From an uncultured Sphingomonadaceae bacterium (lineage in GTDB: Bacteria; Pseudomonadota; Alphaproteobacteria; Sphingomonadales; Sphingomonadaceae), in assembly GCA_947493215.1 (NCBI GenBank), contig CANLQE010000004.1, positions 1 to 64,000 on the forward strand: 64,000 nucleotides of DNA, given 5' to 3'. Position 1 is the stretch's first letter. Each line of letters starts with the position of its first letter. Of the stretch, positions 31,068 through 40,320 are shown piece by piece. The notes below the pieces were generated by a model. The model made no database searches and was not told where the DNA came from. It was given only the letters and a program-made list of their open reading frames with translations. The position numbers and the translations under genes were made by a program.

Positions 31068-31411
31068 AAAATTTGTCCTTCCGTGTGATCCTTAGACACC
31101 TGTGCAGGCAAGCAACCGTCCCCCGCGCAGCAATTTTCCAAAAGAAATGCCATCAGCCGGTTCATCGCCTGAAAATCGGCGCGATAGATGATCGAGCGCC
31201 CATCCCTCTCGTCGCTCACCACCCCGCCATTTTTGAGATGCGACAGGTGAAAAGACAGCGAGCTAGGCGGCAGACCAAGTTGTCTCGCGATTTGACCGGC
31301 GGGCAATCCGCTCCGCCCGGCCTGCACCAGCAACCGGAATATCGCCAAGCGATGCTCCTGCGCTAATGCTGAAAGGGCTTCTACGGCGGATTGATTCTCA
31401 TTCGTTTCCAT
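31064..31411 (-). CDS. arsR: ArsR family metalloregulator
   Basis: I start at ATG 31411 (115 residues); the longer frame upstream lacks a ribosome site. The winged helix reads LPAGQIARQLGLPPSSLSFH and LSHLKNGGVVSDERDGRSIIYR. The C-terminal part has Cys94-Cys95 and Cys100 in ENCCAGDGC, close to the Cys95-Cys96-Cys102 arsenite site described for Acidithiobacillus ArsR, rather than the CVC of plasmid ArsR, so As(III) or a methylated arsenical is the likely inducer. It is followed by arsI with a four-base overlap. Confidence 0.87.
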   Translation of the reverse strand: METNENQSAVEALSALAQEHRLAIFRLLVQAGRSGLPAGQIARQLGLPPSSLSFHLSHLKNGGVVSDERDGRSIIYRADFQAMNRLMAFLLENCCAGDGCLPAQVSKDHTEGQIL

Positions 31412-31431
31412 ATTTCCAATAATATCGAAAT
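31412..31431. promoter_or_regulatory. Candidate ArsR operator
   Basis: Directly before the arsR ATG an inverted repeat with outer arms ATTTC and GAAAT spans about 20 bases in an AT-rich stretch. The position and form suit an autoregulatory ArsR site that overlaps the start region. Confidence 0.5.
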
Positions 31432-31488
31432 ATAAATGCAAAGTCAAGCTGCGCGGAACTTTCGCCAACTTCAACATCATCGATAAGG

Positions 31489-32463
31489 TTAGACAGCCAC
31501 CACGTTATAGACCAGCTGAACGAAATAGATGACCAGCAAAATCCCGCCCTCCAGCCGCGTAATTTTCCGCCCGGTCGCAGCGAAAATCATCAGCAACACC
31601 GACGTAGCAATCAACAACGGCAAGCCATAGTTGGCAATCTCGCCCGGAATAGTTCCAGGCGCAATAACCGCCGTAACACCGCCGATAAGCAGCAGGTTGA
31701 AGATGTTCGAACCCAGCACATTACCAAGCGCAACAGCACTAGCGCCTTTGTACGCTGCGATGACAGAGGTTACCAATTCCGGCAGCGATGTACCAATAGC
31801 GATCACCGTCAATCCAATGACAGCCTCGCTCATACCAACCAGACGGGCGAGATCGACAGCGCCCTCAACCAACCAGCGTCCGCCAGCAACAATCAGCACA
31901 ATCCCGCCAACCAAAGTAAGAATAGACCGCCAAAGCGGCTCCTCATCATGCAGATGAGTGTCCGTAACTTCGAGCGACTCTGCCTTCTCATGCAAGGCGC
32001 TTGCCCCAACGGGTTGGGTGCGCTCCGCCCAATAGGCATAGCCGAGATAGGCGCAGAGGAAAGTCAAAAAGCCTACGCCAATGGCGACCGTAATGCCGGT
32101 GGTACTAGCAACAAACCACAGAACAATGGTTGCAACCAACGCCAAACCGCCATCCCGCCACAATGGCCCGCGAGGAACTACCATCGGTAGAATCAGAGAA
32201 GCGGTCCCCAAAATCAAAAGACTATTCGCTAGGTTTGACCCGACGACGTTGCCCCACGCAATACCAGGAGATCCGGCCCGTGCTGCTTCTACACTGGCCA
32301 CAAGTTCGGGCGCCGATGTTCCGAAGCCGACAATTGTCAGGCCGATGAGCAATTCAGACATGCCGGCACGCTCGGCCACACGAACGGCGCCGCGAACCAG
32401 CAGTTCGCCGCCGACAATCAGGACAACGAAACCGATCAACAAAGTGAAAATCGCGATCAGCAT
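31489..32463 (-). CDS. CaCA family calcium/sodium antiporter
   Basis: The 324-residue inner-membrane protein has ten to eleven hydrophobic segments and the two inverted alpha repeats that define the family: GFGTSAPELVASVEAA in the first half and AIGTSLPELVTSVIAA in the second, each with the ion-binding glutamate. A polar loop with THLHDEEP lies between them. It resembles YrbG-type K-independent Na/Ca exchangers. It begins 11 bases after the argG stop, so it is likely co-transcribed with argG, though the functions are unrelated. Confidence 0.93.
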   Translation of the reverse strand: MLIAIFTLLIGFVVLIVGGELLVRGAVRVAERAGMSELLIGLTIVGFGTSAPELVASVEAARAGSPGIAWGNVVGSNLANSLLILGTASLILPMVVPRGPLWRDGGLALVATIVLWFVASTTGITVAIGVGFLTFLCAYLGYAYWAERTQPVGASALHEKAESLEVTDTHLHDEEPLWRSILTLVGGIVLIVAGGRWLVEGAVDLARLVGMSEAVIGLTVIAIGTSLPELVTSVIAAYKGASAVALGNVLGSNIFNLLLIGGVTAVIAPGTIPGEIANYGLPLLIATSVLLMIFAATGRKITRLEGGILLVIYFVQLVYNVVAV

Positions 32464-32474
32464 GTCAGATCAGA

Positions 32475-33704
32475 TCAATTGTCACGCTTGCCGAGCAATC
32501 TAAGACGCAAGGCATTGAGCTTGATAAAGCCTTCCGCATCTTTCTGATCATAAGCGCCGGCGTCATCCTCAAAGGTCACGACATCTTCGCTGTAAAGGTT
32601 GAAATTCACATCGGCTTTGCGGCCCACAACGCTGACGGAACCCTTGTAAAGTTTCAATCGCACCGTTCCGGTCACCCGCTCCTGACTTTTGTCGATTGCA
32701 GCCTGCAACATCTCACGCTCTGGTGCGAACCAGAAGCCATTGTAAACCAGCTCCGAATAGCGAGGAGCGAGTTCATCCTTCATGTGCATCGCCCCGCTAT
32801 CGAGCGTCAGCTGTTCAATTCCGCGGTGCGCCGCATGATAGATGGTCCCACCGGGCGTTTCATACATGCCGCGCGATTTCATGCCGACAAAGCGGTTCTC
32901 GACCAAGTCAAGTCGGCCAATGCCATGTTCGCGGCCATAATCGTTGAGTTTTTCAAGCAAAGTCGCAGGGCTCATGCCCACGCCATTAATCGCGACGCCG
33001 TCTCCACGTTCAAAATCGATGGTGATATATTCTGGCTTATCTGGCGCATGTTCAGGATTATTGGTCCGTGAATATACATAGTCCGGCACTTCTTCCCAAG
33101 GATCTTCCAGAATTTTACCTTCGGACGAGGTGTGGAGCATATTGGCGTCTGTGGAAAATGGCGCTTCTCCGCGCTTGTCTTTCGGCACTGGAATCTGGTG
33201 CCTTTCGGCAAATTCGATCAAGCGCGTACGGCTCGTCAAATCCCATTCACGCCATGGCGCGATTACCTTCACATCTGGATTGAGACCATAATAGCCTAGT
33301 TCAAAGCGAATCTGGTCATTGCCTTTGCCGGTTGCGCCATGAGACACAGCATCCGCGCCTGTTTGCTTGGCAATCTCGATCTGGCGTTTGGAAATAAGCG
33401 GGCGCGCAATGGACGTGCCCAGCAGATACAGCCCCTCATAAAGCGCATTGGCACGCATCATCGGAAAGACGAAATCACGCACAAATTCTTCGCGTAGATC
33501 GTCTATGAAAATATGCTCTGGCTTAACGCCCAGCGTTTCAGCAACTTTGCGCGCAGGACCAAGCTCTTCGCCCTGTCCCAAATCAGCAGTGAAGGTCACT
33601 ACCTCACACTGATATTCCTGCTGCAACCATTTCAGGATTACACTGGTATCAAGGCCGCCGGAAAAGGCCAGAACCACACGTTTTACGGAATCGCTCATGC
33701 TCAT
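32475..33704 (-). CDS. argG: Argininosuccinate synthase
   Basis: ArgG joins citrulline and aspartate with ATP in arginine synthesis. The 409-residue length is standard. The ATP-pyrophosphatase P-loop [16 protein letters not shown] lies near residue 12, and the family motifs [15 protein letters not shown] and [10 protein letters not shown] follow. The ATG at 33704 is preceded by AAGGAAT-like bases. It faces the DUF1801 gene divergently across 84 bases, and the CaCA antiporter gene follows 11 bases downstream. Confidence 0.98.
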   Translation of the reverse strand: MSMSDSVKRVVLAFSGGLDTSVILKWLQQEYQCEVVTFTADLGQGEELGPARKVAETLGVKPEHIFIDDLREEFVRDFVFPMMRANALYEGLYLLGTSIARPLISKRQIEIAKQTGADAVSHGATGKGNDQIRFELGYYGLNPDVKVIAPWREWDLTSRTRLIEFAERHQIPVPKDKRGEAPFSTDANMLHTSSEGKILEDPWEEVPDYVYSRTNNPEHAPDKPEYITIDFERGDGVAINGVGMSPATLLEKLNDYGREHGIGRLDLVENRFVGMKSRGMYETPGGTIYHAAHRGIEQLTLDSGAMHMKDELAPRYSELVYNGFWFAPEREMLQAAIDKSQERVTGTVRLKLYKGSVSVVGRKADVNFNLYSEDVVTFEDDAGAYDQKDAEGFIKLNALRLRLLGKRDN

Positions 33705-33788
33705 ACTTTCAAAAAAGGAATAGCGGCGCGCCTAACAGGCTGAAACAACCCGCGCAATATGATATGCAGCTTATTGGAGGATAGAAGC

Positions 33789-34220
33789 ATGGTAAAAACA
33801 CGGGCAAAAAACAAAACCGTCCCAACGGGCGCAGATGTACAAACCTATCTTGATGCTGTGACACCAGAATGGAAGCAGGAAGACGCCAAGACAATTGCCA
33901 CCATGATGGAACGGCTATCAGGTCACAAACCGAAAATGTGGGGCCCCACCATGGTCGGCTATGGCCAATATCACTATATCTACGACAGTGGCCGCGAAGG
34001 CGACATGATGCGTACCGGGTTCAGCGCGCGCAAAACTGCCCTAACGCTCTATTGCATCGGTGGATTCAAGGATAAGGAAAAGCTGCTAGCAAAACTTGGC
34101 AAACATAGTCTTGGCAAGAGCTGCCTCTATGTGAAACGCCTGTCCGATATTGATCTCGACGTGCTGGAGGAGATTATTACCAAAGACCTGCATTATATGG
34201 CGAACAAATATCCTGAATGA
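33789..34220 (+). CDS. DUF1801 domain protein
   Basis: The start is ATG 33789, behind TTGGAGGA, giving 143 residues. The sequence VTPEWKQEDAKTIATMMERL, then PKMWGPTMVGYGQYHYIY and TGFSARKTALTLYCIGGF matches the DUF1801 family, small soluble proteins with a YdhG-like fold of unknown role. It converges with cfa: the two stop codons are directly adjacent at 34220 and 34221 with no intervening base. No terminator hairpin is visible between them. Confidence 0.85.
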   Translation: MVKTRAKNKTVPTGADVQTYLDAVTPEWKQEDAKTIATMMERLSGHKPKMWGPTMVGYGQYHYIYDSGREGDMMRTGFSARKTALTLYCIGGFKDKEKLLAKLGKHSLGKSCLYVKRLSDIDLDVLEEIITKDLHYMANKYPE

Positions 34221-35459
34221 TCAGCCTTGCAGCTGTTTTTCGGTTTCTCCTATATAATCCCGCGTCAACGGTAGCGTATGCCGATTTCGGCTAAACTGAA
34301 TCTGGTAATTGCACATACTCCCGCTTTCGAACGCTGCGGTCGCGCCTGCCAGATAAAATGTCCACAAACGGAAAAAACGCTCGTCATATAGCGTAACAAT
34401 CTTGTCCTTGTTCGCCACCGTCCGTTTATACCATTCCCGCAAAGTCAAAGCATAATGCAGTCGCAGCGTCTCAACGTCCGTAGCCATCAGGCGGAAATGT
34501 TCACTCGCCTCGACAGTCTCACTCAGCGCCGGAATATAACCGCCCGGAAAAATATACTTGCGGGTGAAGGCATCGGTCGTCCCCGGCTTTCCCATCCGGC
34601 CAATAGTATGGAGCAACATCACGCCATCATCGGTCATCAAATTGGCGGCACAGCGAAAGAAGGTTTTGAAATTCGGTGTGCCGACATGTTCAAACATGCC
34701 AACTGAAACAATCCGGTCAAACTGCCCCGCTTCGCGTTCCGCCAAGTCGCGATAGTCGATCAGCTCAAACTTAACTTTGTCGGCTACACCTTCTTTTTCC
34801 GCTCGTTCCTGTGCCACTTTCAATTGCTCTTCGCTCAATGTGATGCCGAGCATTTCAACACCGAATTTTTTATGCAGGTAAAGCGCCATTCCGCCCCAAC
34901 CACAGCCAATGTCCAGCACCCGTTGGCCTGCCTTCAAGTCCAGTTTGGCGGCGATATGCGCCTTTTTGTCTAGCTGCGCCTGTTCAAGCGTATTGTCTGG
35001 ATCAGTCCAATATGCACAACTATATTGCATGTCCTCATCAAGAAACAGCTCATAGAGATCCCGGCTCAAATCATAATGATGGGCGACATTGGCTTTCGAC
35101 CGCCTTTGTCCATTGATCCGGTCAAGCCGACCAGCGACAAGGTCTTTCGCCTTCTTGAAAGCACTCGGGTCACTTAGTCGACCGCCGCGGTCCCATCGCC
35201 GATTGGCGCGGAGCAATTGGACCAGTTCCATGATATCACCCTGCTCGACAATAAGACGTCCGTCCATAAACGTTTCTGCCGCTCCCAGACGTGGGTCGAG
35301 CAATATCTGGCGCATCACGCCCTTGTCTGCGAGGCGCACCGCGACATCGGGAAATCCTGCCTCCGACTGACCAAATCTTTCCGTCGATCCGTCCGCGTGA
35401 ATGACGGCAATCGACCCTCTTTTTACTACGCTTCCTAAAAAACGACCTAATATGGACAT
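34221..35459 (-). CDS. cfa: Cyclopropane-fatty-acyl-phospholipid synthase family protein
   Basis: This SAM-dependent enzyme adds a methylene group to unsaturated acyl chains of membrane lipids. The 412-residue protein has an N-terminal lipid-binding-type domain (1-140), then NVAHHYDLSRDLYELFLDEDMQYSCAYW, cut here as HHYDLSRDLYELF, and the SAM loop VLDIGCGWGGMALYLHKKFG, with the conserved glutamate in VGMFEHVG. The C-terminal ARLREWY-like region reads LTLREWYKRT. Closely related proteins methylate other lipid sites, so the product is likely but not certain. It lies 41 bases after the molybdopterin enzyme gene, perhaps in one transcript. Confidence 0.92.
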   Translation of the reverse strand: MSILGRFLGSVVKRGSIAVIHADGSTERFGQSEAGFPDVAVRLADKGVMRQILLDPRLGAAETFMDGRLIVEQGDIMELVQLLRANRRWDRGGRLSDPSAFKKAKDLVAGRLDRINGQRRSKANVAHHYDLSRDLYELFLDEDMQYSCAYWTDPDNTLEQAQLDKKAHIAAKLDLKAGQRVLDIGCGWGGMALYLHKKFGVEMLGITLSEEQLKVAQERAEKEGVADKVKFELIDYRDLAEREAGQFDRIVSVGMFEHVGTPNFKTFFRCAANLMTDDGVMLLHTIGRMGKPGTTDAFTRKYIFPGGYIPALSETVEASEHFRLMATDVETLRLHYALTLREWYKRTVANKDKIVTLYDERFFRLWTFYLAGATAAFESGSMCNYQIQFSRNRHTLPLTRDYIGETEKQLQG

Positions 35460-35500
35460 CCATTGCTCCTCAGCACATAATATCCCCCATCAAAACCCCG

Positions 35501-36262
35501 TTAAATTCCTGCATACCATTCATAATCGGCGACATCTTCCCAATATCCACCCTTACCTGAACCAATATTGTCGAGCGTCGCAACGGCCTCAATCCCGGTC
35601 ACATATTTGGCATGTTTATACCCCAATTGCCGCTCGACCCTGAGGCGCAGTGGCGCCCCATTTTCAACCGGCACAGCCTCGCCATTTAGCCGGTGCGCCA
35701 TAATCGTCTGCGGATGAAAGGCATCCAGCAGATCAATGCTTTCATAATAAGGCCGTCCACCGAGCCGATCTGCACAGTGAAAAACCAGAAATTTTGCCTT
35801 GCCCTGCAACTGCGCCAGGTCCAGCAATAATTTGAGCGGAACCCCTGTCCATTGACCAATAGCGCTCCATCCCTCGACGCAATCATGACGGGTGATTTGT
35901 GTGCGTTGCGGCATCGATTGCAGCGCCGATAGCGAGAAATTTTGCGGCTTAGTGAACAAACCGGTGAAACGCAATTGCCAATCGGCAAAGCCCTGCGCGG
36001 CGCTCGCGGTATAATCCGGCGTTCCGGGATCACGTGTACCGTTAGCGCGGAATTTCGGAGACAAATCGGCAATGGCATACTCGCTGGCCAACTCCATCCG
36101 GTCACCGAGCGCCCGCTGCACTAGGAAATTCGCGTCCTCGGCACTGGCAAGAATATTCTGAAAACCCGGGCTGCGACTAAGCGCATCACAGCCGCTTAGC
36201 AGCCCTCCCGCGCCAAGAGCGGCGCTGGTGATCAACGACCGTCGGGTAAGCAACTTACGCAT
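35501..36262 (-). CDS. Molybdopterin-dependent oxidoreductase (sulfite-oxidase fold), Tat-exported
   Basis: The 253-residue protein begins with a twin-arginine signal (RRSLITSAALGAGGLLSGCD), so it is folded with its cofactor in the cytoplasm and exported. The catalytic domain contains TRHDCVEGWSAIGQWTGVPL with the cysteine that ligates molybdenum in sulfite-oxidase-fold enzymes, followed by YYESIDLLDAFHPQTIMAHR. It resembles the MsrP group but is shorter and lacks the MsrQ partner. The cytochrome b gene immediately upstream (8-base overlap) is the likely electron donor or acceptor. The substrate is unknown. Confidence 0.88.
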   Translation of the reverse strand: MRKLLTRRSLITSAALGAGGLLSGCDALSRSPGFQNILASAEDANFLVQRALGDRMELASEYAIADLSPKFRANGTRDPGTPDYTASAAQGFADWQLRFTGLFTKPQNFSLSALQSMPQRTQITRHDCVEGWSAIGQWTGVPLKLLLDLAQLQGKAKFLVFHCADRLGGRPYYESIDLLDAFHPQTIMAHRLNGEAVPVENGAPLRLRVERQLGYKHAKYVTGIEAVATLDNIGSGKGGYWEDVADYEWYAGI

Positions 36263-37079
36263 AACCGGCTCCTTCTCGTTTGCCGCCAGAGATCATCGCC
36301 CAAGTCTGCTTGAATGGACCTGCCAAAAGCAAGGTCACCATATGAACAATGAAAAACACCAGCAGCAGAAACATGCCAATGAAATGGATCGACCGCGCCG
36401 ATTGCCGCCCACCAAACATATCTGTCAGCAAAGGCCAGTTCGCATCCATCGCCGGCGACATGGCAAGTCCGGTGAAAATCATCAATGGCAGCAAGATGAA
36501 GATCACCCCAATATAGCTAAGTTTCTGAAGAATATTATAGATGTTGACGGTACCCGGCGCAGGAAACCGCAATCGCATGTGATTTTTCACATCCTGCCAG
36601 ATATGGGATGGGCGCCATTCCTCGCGCGCGATATGCAGATCACGCTGCACATGCCGGTTGAACAACGATCGAATCATAAAGAACGCTAGTCCGACACTAA
36701 AAACCCACGCGAAGAAAAAATGCCAGCGCCGTCCTTCCGCTAGGCTATAGTAGGAGGGGATGGTCGCCCAACCGGGGAACGCCCAGGTCTGTATCTTGCC
36801 ATTGCCATCACGCCAGTTTCCAATGAAACCGGTGGTTTCAATCTTCGTTTCGCCAACACGGACATATCCTAAGGTTTCCGAAGAGCCAACAGCAGCCCAG
36901 GCATAATCGCCAACAGCTCCATATTCGCCCCAATATAGCCGCGGGTGTGCATTGAAGATCGTCAAACCACTCATGATCAACACAAGCAGACATAATGCAT
37001 TAATCCAATGCCAGAACCGAGTCGTCAGTCGATGGCGCACTGGTTTGTCTTGTGGCGTTTCTATCATTTCAATTTTCAT
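36255..37079 (-). CDS. Cytochrome b/b6-type membrane subunit
   Basis: The 274-residue protein has about four membrane helices with haem-ligand histidines, for example TTRFWHWINALCLLVLIMSG, later HFFFAWVFSVGLAF and IHFIGMFLLLVFFIVHMVTL. It fits the Ni,Fe-hydrogenase/formate-dehydrogenase cytochrome b family used as quinone-linked partners of molybdoenzymes. A soluble loop of about 60 residues follows the first helix. It overlaps the start of the molybdopterin oxidoreductase gene by 8 bases, so the two form an electron-transfer pair across the inner membrane. Confidence 0.88.
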   Translation of the reverse strand: MKIEMIETPQDKPVRHRLTTRFWHWINALCLLVLIMSGLTIFNAHPRLYWGEYGAVGDYAWAAVGSSETLGYVRVGETKIETTGFIGNWRDGNGKIQTWAFPGWATIPSYYSLAEGRRWHFFFAWVFSVGLAFFMIRSLFNRHVQRDLHIAREEWRPSHIWQDVKNHMRLRFPAPGTVNIYNILQKLSYIGVIFILLPLMIFTGLAMSPAMDANWPLLTDMFGGRQSARSIHFIGMFLLLVFFIVHMVTLLLAGPFKQTWAMISGGKREGAGYA

Positions 37080-37173
37080 TCTAATCAGTTGTTCGACAAA
37101 AGAAAGTTAGTCGTTACATTGCAGAAAAAGAAATCCGTCCAGAGGCACAATAAATTTTAGTATCGAGGTATCC

Positions 37174-37563
37174 ATGACCGAAAACTGCCAAGTCATTCAA
37201 TTAGAACCTGACCCCCTAGCCCCTTATGCCATTGCTCCGGGCTGGCGGGCCGGTGATTTGTTATTTCTATCTGGTCAGGCAGCTATTGATGAAGCTGGTA
37301 ATATTGTCGGGGCGGAAGACTTTAATCAGCAAGTTACGCAGGTTTTCGTCAATATCGATCGTGTGTTAACGGCAGGTGGTAGTAGCCGAGACAAGATTGT
37401 CAAAGTCACTATCTATCTGACCGACATGGACTATTTTCCGCAAATTGTCCAAGCGCGAAAACACTATTTTTCACCGCCTTATCCAGCAGATACCATTGTC
37501 GAGGTCAAAGCACTGGCGATACCCGGACTGATGGTTGAAATCGATGTGATAGCAACGATTTAG
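37174..37563 (+). CDS. RidA/YjgF family protein
   Basis: RidA proteins hydrolyse reactive enamine/imine intermediates of pyridoxal-phosphate enzymes. The 129-residue protein has GDLLFLSGQAAIDEAGNIV, VNIDRVLTAGGSSRDKIVKV and the C-terminal VEVKALAIPGLMVEIDVIA. The arginine of the active site in canonical RidA (IPGARVE-like motif) is replaced here around PGLMVEIDV, so it may belong to one of the Rid1-7 subgroups without imine deaminase activity. Start ATG 37174 is preceded by ATCGAGG. It ends 10 bases from the rlmN stop, convergent. Confidence 0.88.
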   Translation: MTENCQVIQLEPDPLAPYAIAPGWRAGDLLFLSGQAAIDEAGNIVGAEDFNQQVTQVFVNIDRVLTAGGSSRDKIVKVTIYLTDMDYFPQIVQARKHYFSPPYPADTIVEVKALAIPGLMVEIDVIATI

Positions 37564-37573
37564 AGCGGATAGC

Positions 37574-38821
37574 TCAACCTAAAGCAGCCTGCTTCTCTTC
37601 GGCAAGGCGGTCTAGTTCGGCCCGGCTTTTCTTTTCACTAGCCGATTTCAGTTGACCACATGCTGCCATGATATCGCGACCGCGCGGCGTCCGCACAGGC
37701 GCGCTAATCCCGGCATCAAAGACAATCTTGGAGAAGGCTTTTATCCGTTCCGGTGTTGAACACTCATAGTCGGAACCCGGCCACGGATTGAATGGAATCA
37801 AATTGACCTTGGCCGGCAAATCATATTGTCGCAGCAAGTTGACCAATTCTCGTGCATCTTCGTCGCTGTCATTCTTATCTTTCAGCATGACATATTCAAA
37901 GGTGATCCGCCGCGAGTTGCTGGAACCGGGATAGTCGGCGCAGGCTTGCAGCAGTTCTTCAATCGAATATTTACGGTTGAGCGGGACGATCTCGTCGCGA
38001 GTTTCCTTGTTCACGGCATGGAGCGAGATCGCAAGGTTCACGTTTATCTCTTCGCCAGCGCGCGCGATCATTGGAACCACACCGCTCGTTGATAAAGTGA
38101 TCCGGCGGCGGGAAAGAGCCAATCCGGAGCCGTCCATCACAACCTTCATCGCATCCCGCACATTGTCGAAATTATAAAGCGGCTCGCCCATGCCCATTAG
38201 CACGATATTGGTCAGCAAACGCCCGTCGGACTTATACGCCTGATTATATTCTTTGGTGTTTTCCGCCTCTTCTTCGTCAGCAAAATCCATCACACCCTTG
38301 GGCCACTCGCCCAGCGCATCGCGCGCCAGCATGACCTGTCCGACGATCTCGCCGGGGCTCAGGTTCCGCACCAGCCGCATTGTGCCCGTGTGGCAGAAGC
38401 GGCAATTCAAGGTACAACCCACTTGTGAGGAGATACACAGAGTTCCGCGATCTTCATCGGGGATGAAGACCATCTCATAATCCTGACTATCAGCGGACCG
38501 CAACAACCATTTACGCGTCCCGTCTTCCGAAAGATGGGCCTCGACAATCTCCGGCCGACCAATAACAAACCGCGCTGCTAACCAAGGGCGCAACGTCTTG
38601 CTCATATCGGTCATGATCGCAAAATCATCAATTCCGCGATGATACATCCAGTGGAAGAGCTGTTTGGAACGCAGTTTGCCCTGCTTTTCCTCAAGACCCG
38701 CTTCGATCAGCACATCCCGAATTTCAGCAACGCTCAGACCAATAAGGTCGACGCGCCCATCTTCACGAGGTGTCACTTTGGCGGGAAGCGGGACGGGATC
38801 AATATGGCCGGGAATCTGCAT
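37574..38821 (-). CDS. rlmN: Dual-specificity 23S rRNA/tRNA adenine-C2 methyltransferase
   Basis: This radical-SAM enzyme methylates A2503 of 23S rRNA and A37 of some tRNAs. The iron-sulphur cluster cysteines are in [12 protein letters not shown] (CxxxCxxC). The methyl-accepting and catalytic cysteines of the family correspond to Cys in the C-terminal [12 protein letters not shown] and an earlier site. [13 protein letters not shown] and [10 protein letters not shown] are also typical. The 415 residues include a short sphingomonad insertion, [20 protein letters not shown], in the radical-SAM domain. It is preceded by 102 bases without a gene. Confidence 0.97.
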   Translation of the reverse strand: MQIPGHIDPVPLPAKVTPREDGRVDLIGLSVAEIRDVLIEAGLEEKQGKLRSKQLFHWMYHRGIDDFAIMTDMSKTLRPWLAARFVIGRPEIVEAHLSEDGTRKWLLRSADSQDYEMVFIPDEDRGTLCISSQVGCTLNCRFCHTGTMRLVRNLSPGEIVGQVMLARDALGEWPKGVMDFADEEEAENTKEYNQAYKSDGRLLTNIVLMGMGEPLYNFDNVRDAMKVVMDGSGLALSRRRITLSTSGVVPMIARAGEEINVNLAISLHAVNKETRDEIVPLNRKYSIEELLQACADYPGSSNSRRITFEYVMLKDKNDSDEDARELVNLLRQYDLPAKVNLIPFNPWPGSDYECSTPERIKAFSKIVFDAGISAPVRTPRGRDIMAACGQLKSASEKKSRAELDRLAEEKQAALG

Positions 38822-38923
38822 AGCCCGGCATATAAGGCCGCTATGCGGGAAATACTAGCCATCAGAAAAATAGCATCAAGACGATGCTGCAATATTTGCA
38901 GCGGGGCGTTTCACATCATTCCC

Positions 38924-39418
38924 TCACCGCAATCGCGAACAACCCAATGACGCCGCATCAATAGCCGTCGCCGCCCCACGCAATAGGTAGGCATCCACAA
39001 TCGGGCGCCCATCACGCCCTGTGCTCTCAATCGTCATGCTATTGGCCGAACGCAGCGCCGCAATAATCGCAGAGTCCATGCGTTTGTCTTGGGACCAGCC
39101 ATCCGACCGGTTAGCGGTCAACTGAAATCGGCGACCACCTATACCAACCATAACCCTGCTATTGCTCGATCGATCTCGGCTCAACCTTACATGAATTTGG
39201 GCGCGGATGTTACGCTCTGGCCAAAACCCTACAGACACATAGGATTTGCGTTCTGCCTTGCCAGTTATTTCCTCCGATTCCGCAATCGCATAGCAACGGG
39301 GAACAGTGGGATCGCGAAAGACGCCCCAGCTATTAAAAATACCGAGCGATTCTCTGGCCGCCACAGGCATCGAAACCGCGGCAAGAGAGCAAGCAATTAG
39401 AACGGCCAAAGCCCTCAT
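38924..39418 (-). CDS. IalB/InvB-like secreted protein
   Basis: The 164-residue protein has a signal peptide (MRALAVLIACSLAAVSMPVA, cleavage after ARA-like residues) and a mature domain beginning LGIFNSWGVFRDPTVPRCYA, which matches the invasion-associated locus B layout: a Trp-Gly-Val/Ala-Phe motif followed by a conserved Cys. It also has a second cysteine near the C terminus (SLGCSRLR), probably making a disulfide. The function of the family in free-living alphaproteobacteria is unknown. It overlaps the end of the histidine phosphatase gene by four bases. Confidence 0.65.
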   Translation of the reverse strand: MRALAVLIACSLAAVSMPVAARESLGIFNSWGVFRDPTVPRCYAIAESEEITGKAERKSYVSVGFWPERNIRAQIHVRLSRDRSSNSRVMVGIGGRRFQLTANRSDGWSQDKRMDSAIIAALRSANSMTIESTGRDGRPIVDAYLLRGAATAIDAASLGCSRLR

Positions 39419-40068
39419 GCCTTCTCGCCCTCTCCTGCGCCCAAATGGACAATTTTTTCCGTTCCATCGACAATTTGCACCATCGATCCTTGAGGCAAAC
39501 TGTCGGCCATCGGCGCCTGAATCAATTCCAGCGGTGGCAGGCCAGTCAGCAGACCGCGCAAGACTCGGCTTGTCATCCCGTGGCTAATCAGCAGCATATC
39601 CCGCTCAAATGCCTGATCCGCGATCCAACTTGTCAGTCTGGCAACAATATCACCATAAGTTTCGCCGCCTGGCGCTTGAGTCAGGAACAATCCCCGATCG
39701 TGATCAACTTCCAACTTTCCGCCAAGATCGTTGTAATAAATGCCTTCCCATTCGCCCATATTAATTTCTCTCAGGCGCCGATCGGCGGCGACCTGATGCC
39801 AGTCCAATTTTATATGCTCGCACACCACGGACAGGGTTTGCAGCGCCCGCCCTGTGTCAGATGCAACTAGTTCCAGCGCAACAGAATCATTAAGATAGCG
39901 CCCCAGCGCCCGACCCATTTCATCGGCCTGCGCAAAGCCGCGTTGAGTCAGCGGTGTATGCGCATCATTACCTTGAATCCGCCCCGCTAGATTGAAAATC
40001 GTCTCACCATGGCGTGCAATGAACAGGCGGTTGCCGTTGGTGCTCAAATCGCTGCTTAAACTGCTCAT
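39415..40068 (-). CDS. Histidine phosphatase family protein
   Basis: The 217-residue enzyme shows the phosphoglycerate-mutase-like motif LFIARHGETIFN, whose histidine is phosphorylated in catalysis, then the second arginine and glutamate in REINMGEWEGIYY and the late histidine in MLLISHGMTSR. Members of this branch include phosphatases such as cobalamin CobC or sugar-phosphate phosphatases; the substrate is not evident. Its first bases face dnaN divergently over a 252-base gap. It is followed by the IalB-like gene with overlap. Confidence 0.88.
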   Translation of the reverse strand: MSSLSSDLSTNGNRLFIARHGETIFNLAGRIQGNDAHTPLTQRGFAQADEMGRALGRYLNDSVALELVASDTGRALQTLSVVCEHIKLDWHQVAADRRLREINMGEWEGIYYNDLGGKLEVDHDRGLFLTQAPGGETYGDIVARLTSWIADQAFERDMLLISHGMTSRVLRGLLTGLPPLELIQAPMADSLPQGSMVQIVDGTEKIVHLGAGEGEKA

Positions 40069-40320
40069 ACCTATGATCTATTATGTCCTCGCTCTGCACC
40101 GTTGGCTGATATCTTTAGCGGGTGTAGCGGCATTATCGGTTTTTTCCACAGATTTTCACCGCAATATATTTCGCACACTCATGTATCGGGCTTGCCCTAT
40201 CGGTTGATATTGTTAATGAAGCGATGACTATCTGTGAATTGGACGGAGTCTTTTACCGTGCCCGGACACAGCCACTAGAGTGGAAAGCACCACTCAGGGA
40301 CAGGAAATGAAGGACGGTTT
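40069..40320. other. Intergenic region upstream of dnaN
   Basis: This 252-base stretch separates the divergent phosphatase gene and dnaN. It holds AT-rich blocks and one exact fit to the DnaA box consensus, TTTTCCACA at 40142-40150. No second box, no tRNA and no ORF with a good start was found. It presumably carries the dnaN promoter. A single box is not enough to call an origin. Confidence 0.6.

Noticed and set aside
40069-40320. Replication origin next to dnaN
   Set aside because: Only one DnaA-box match, no box cluster, no dnaA gene nearby, and origins in this class lie elsewhere.
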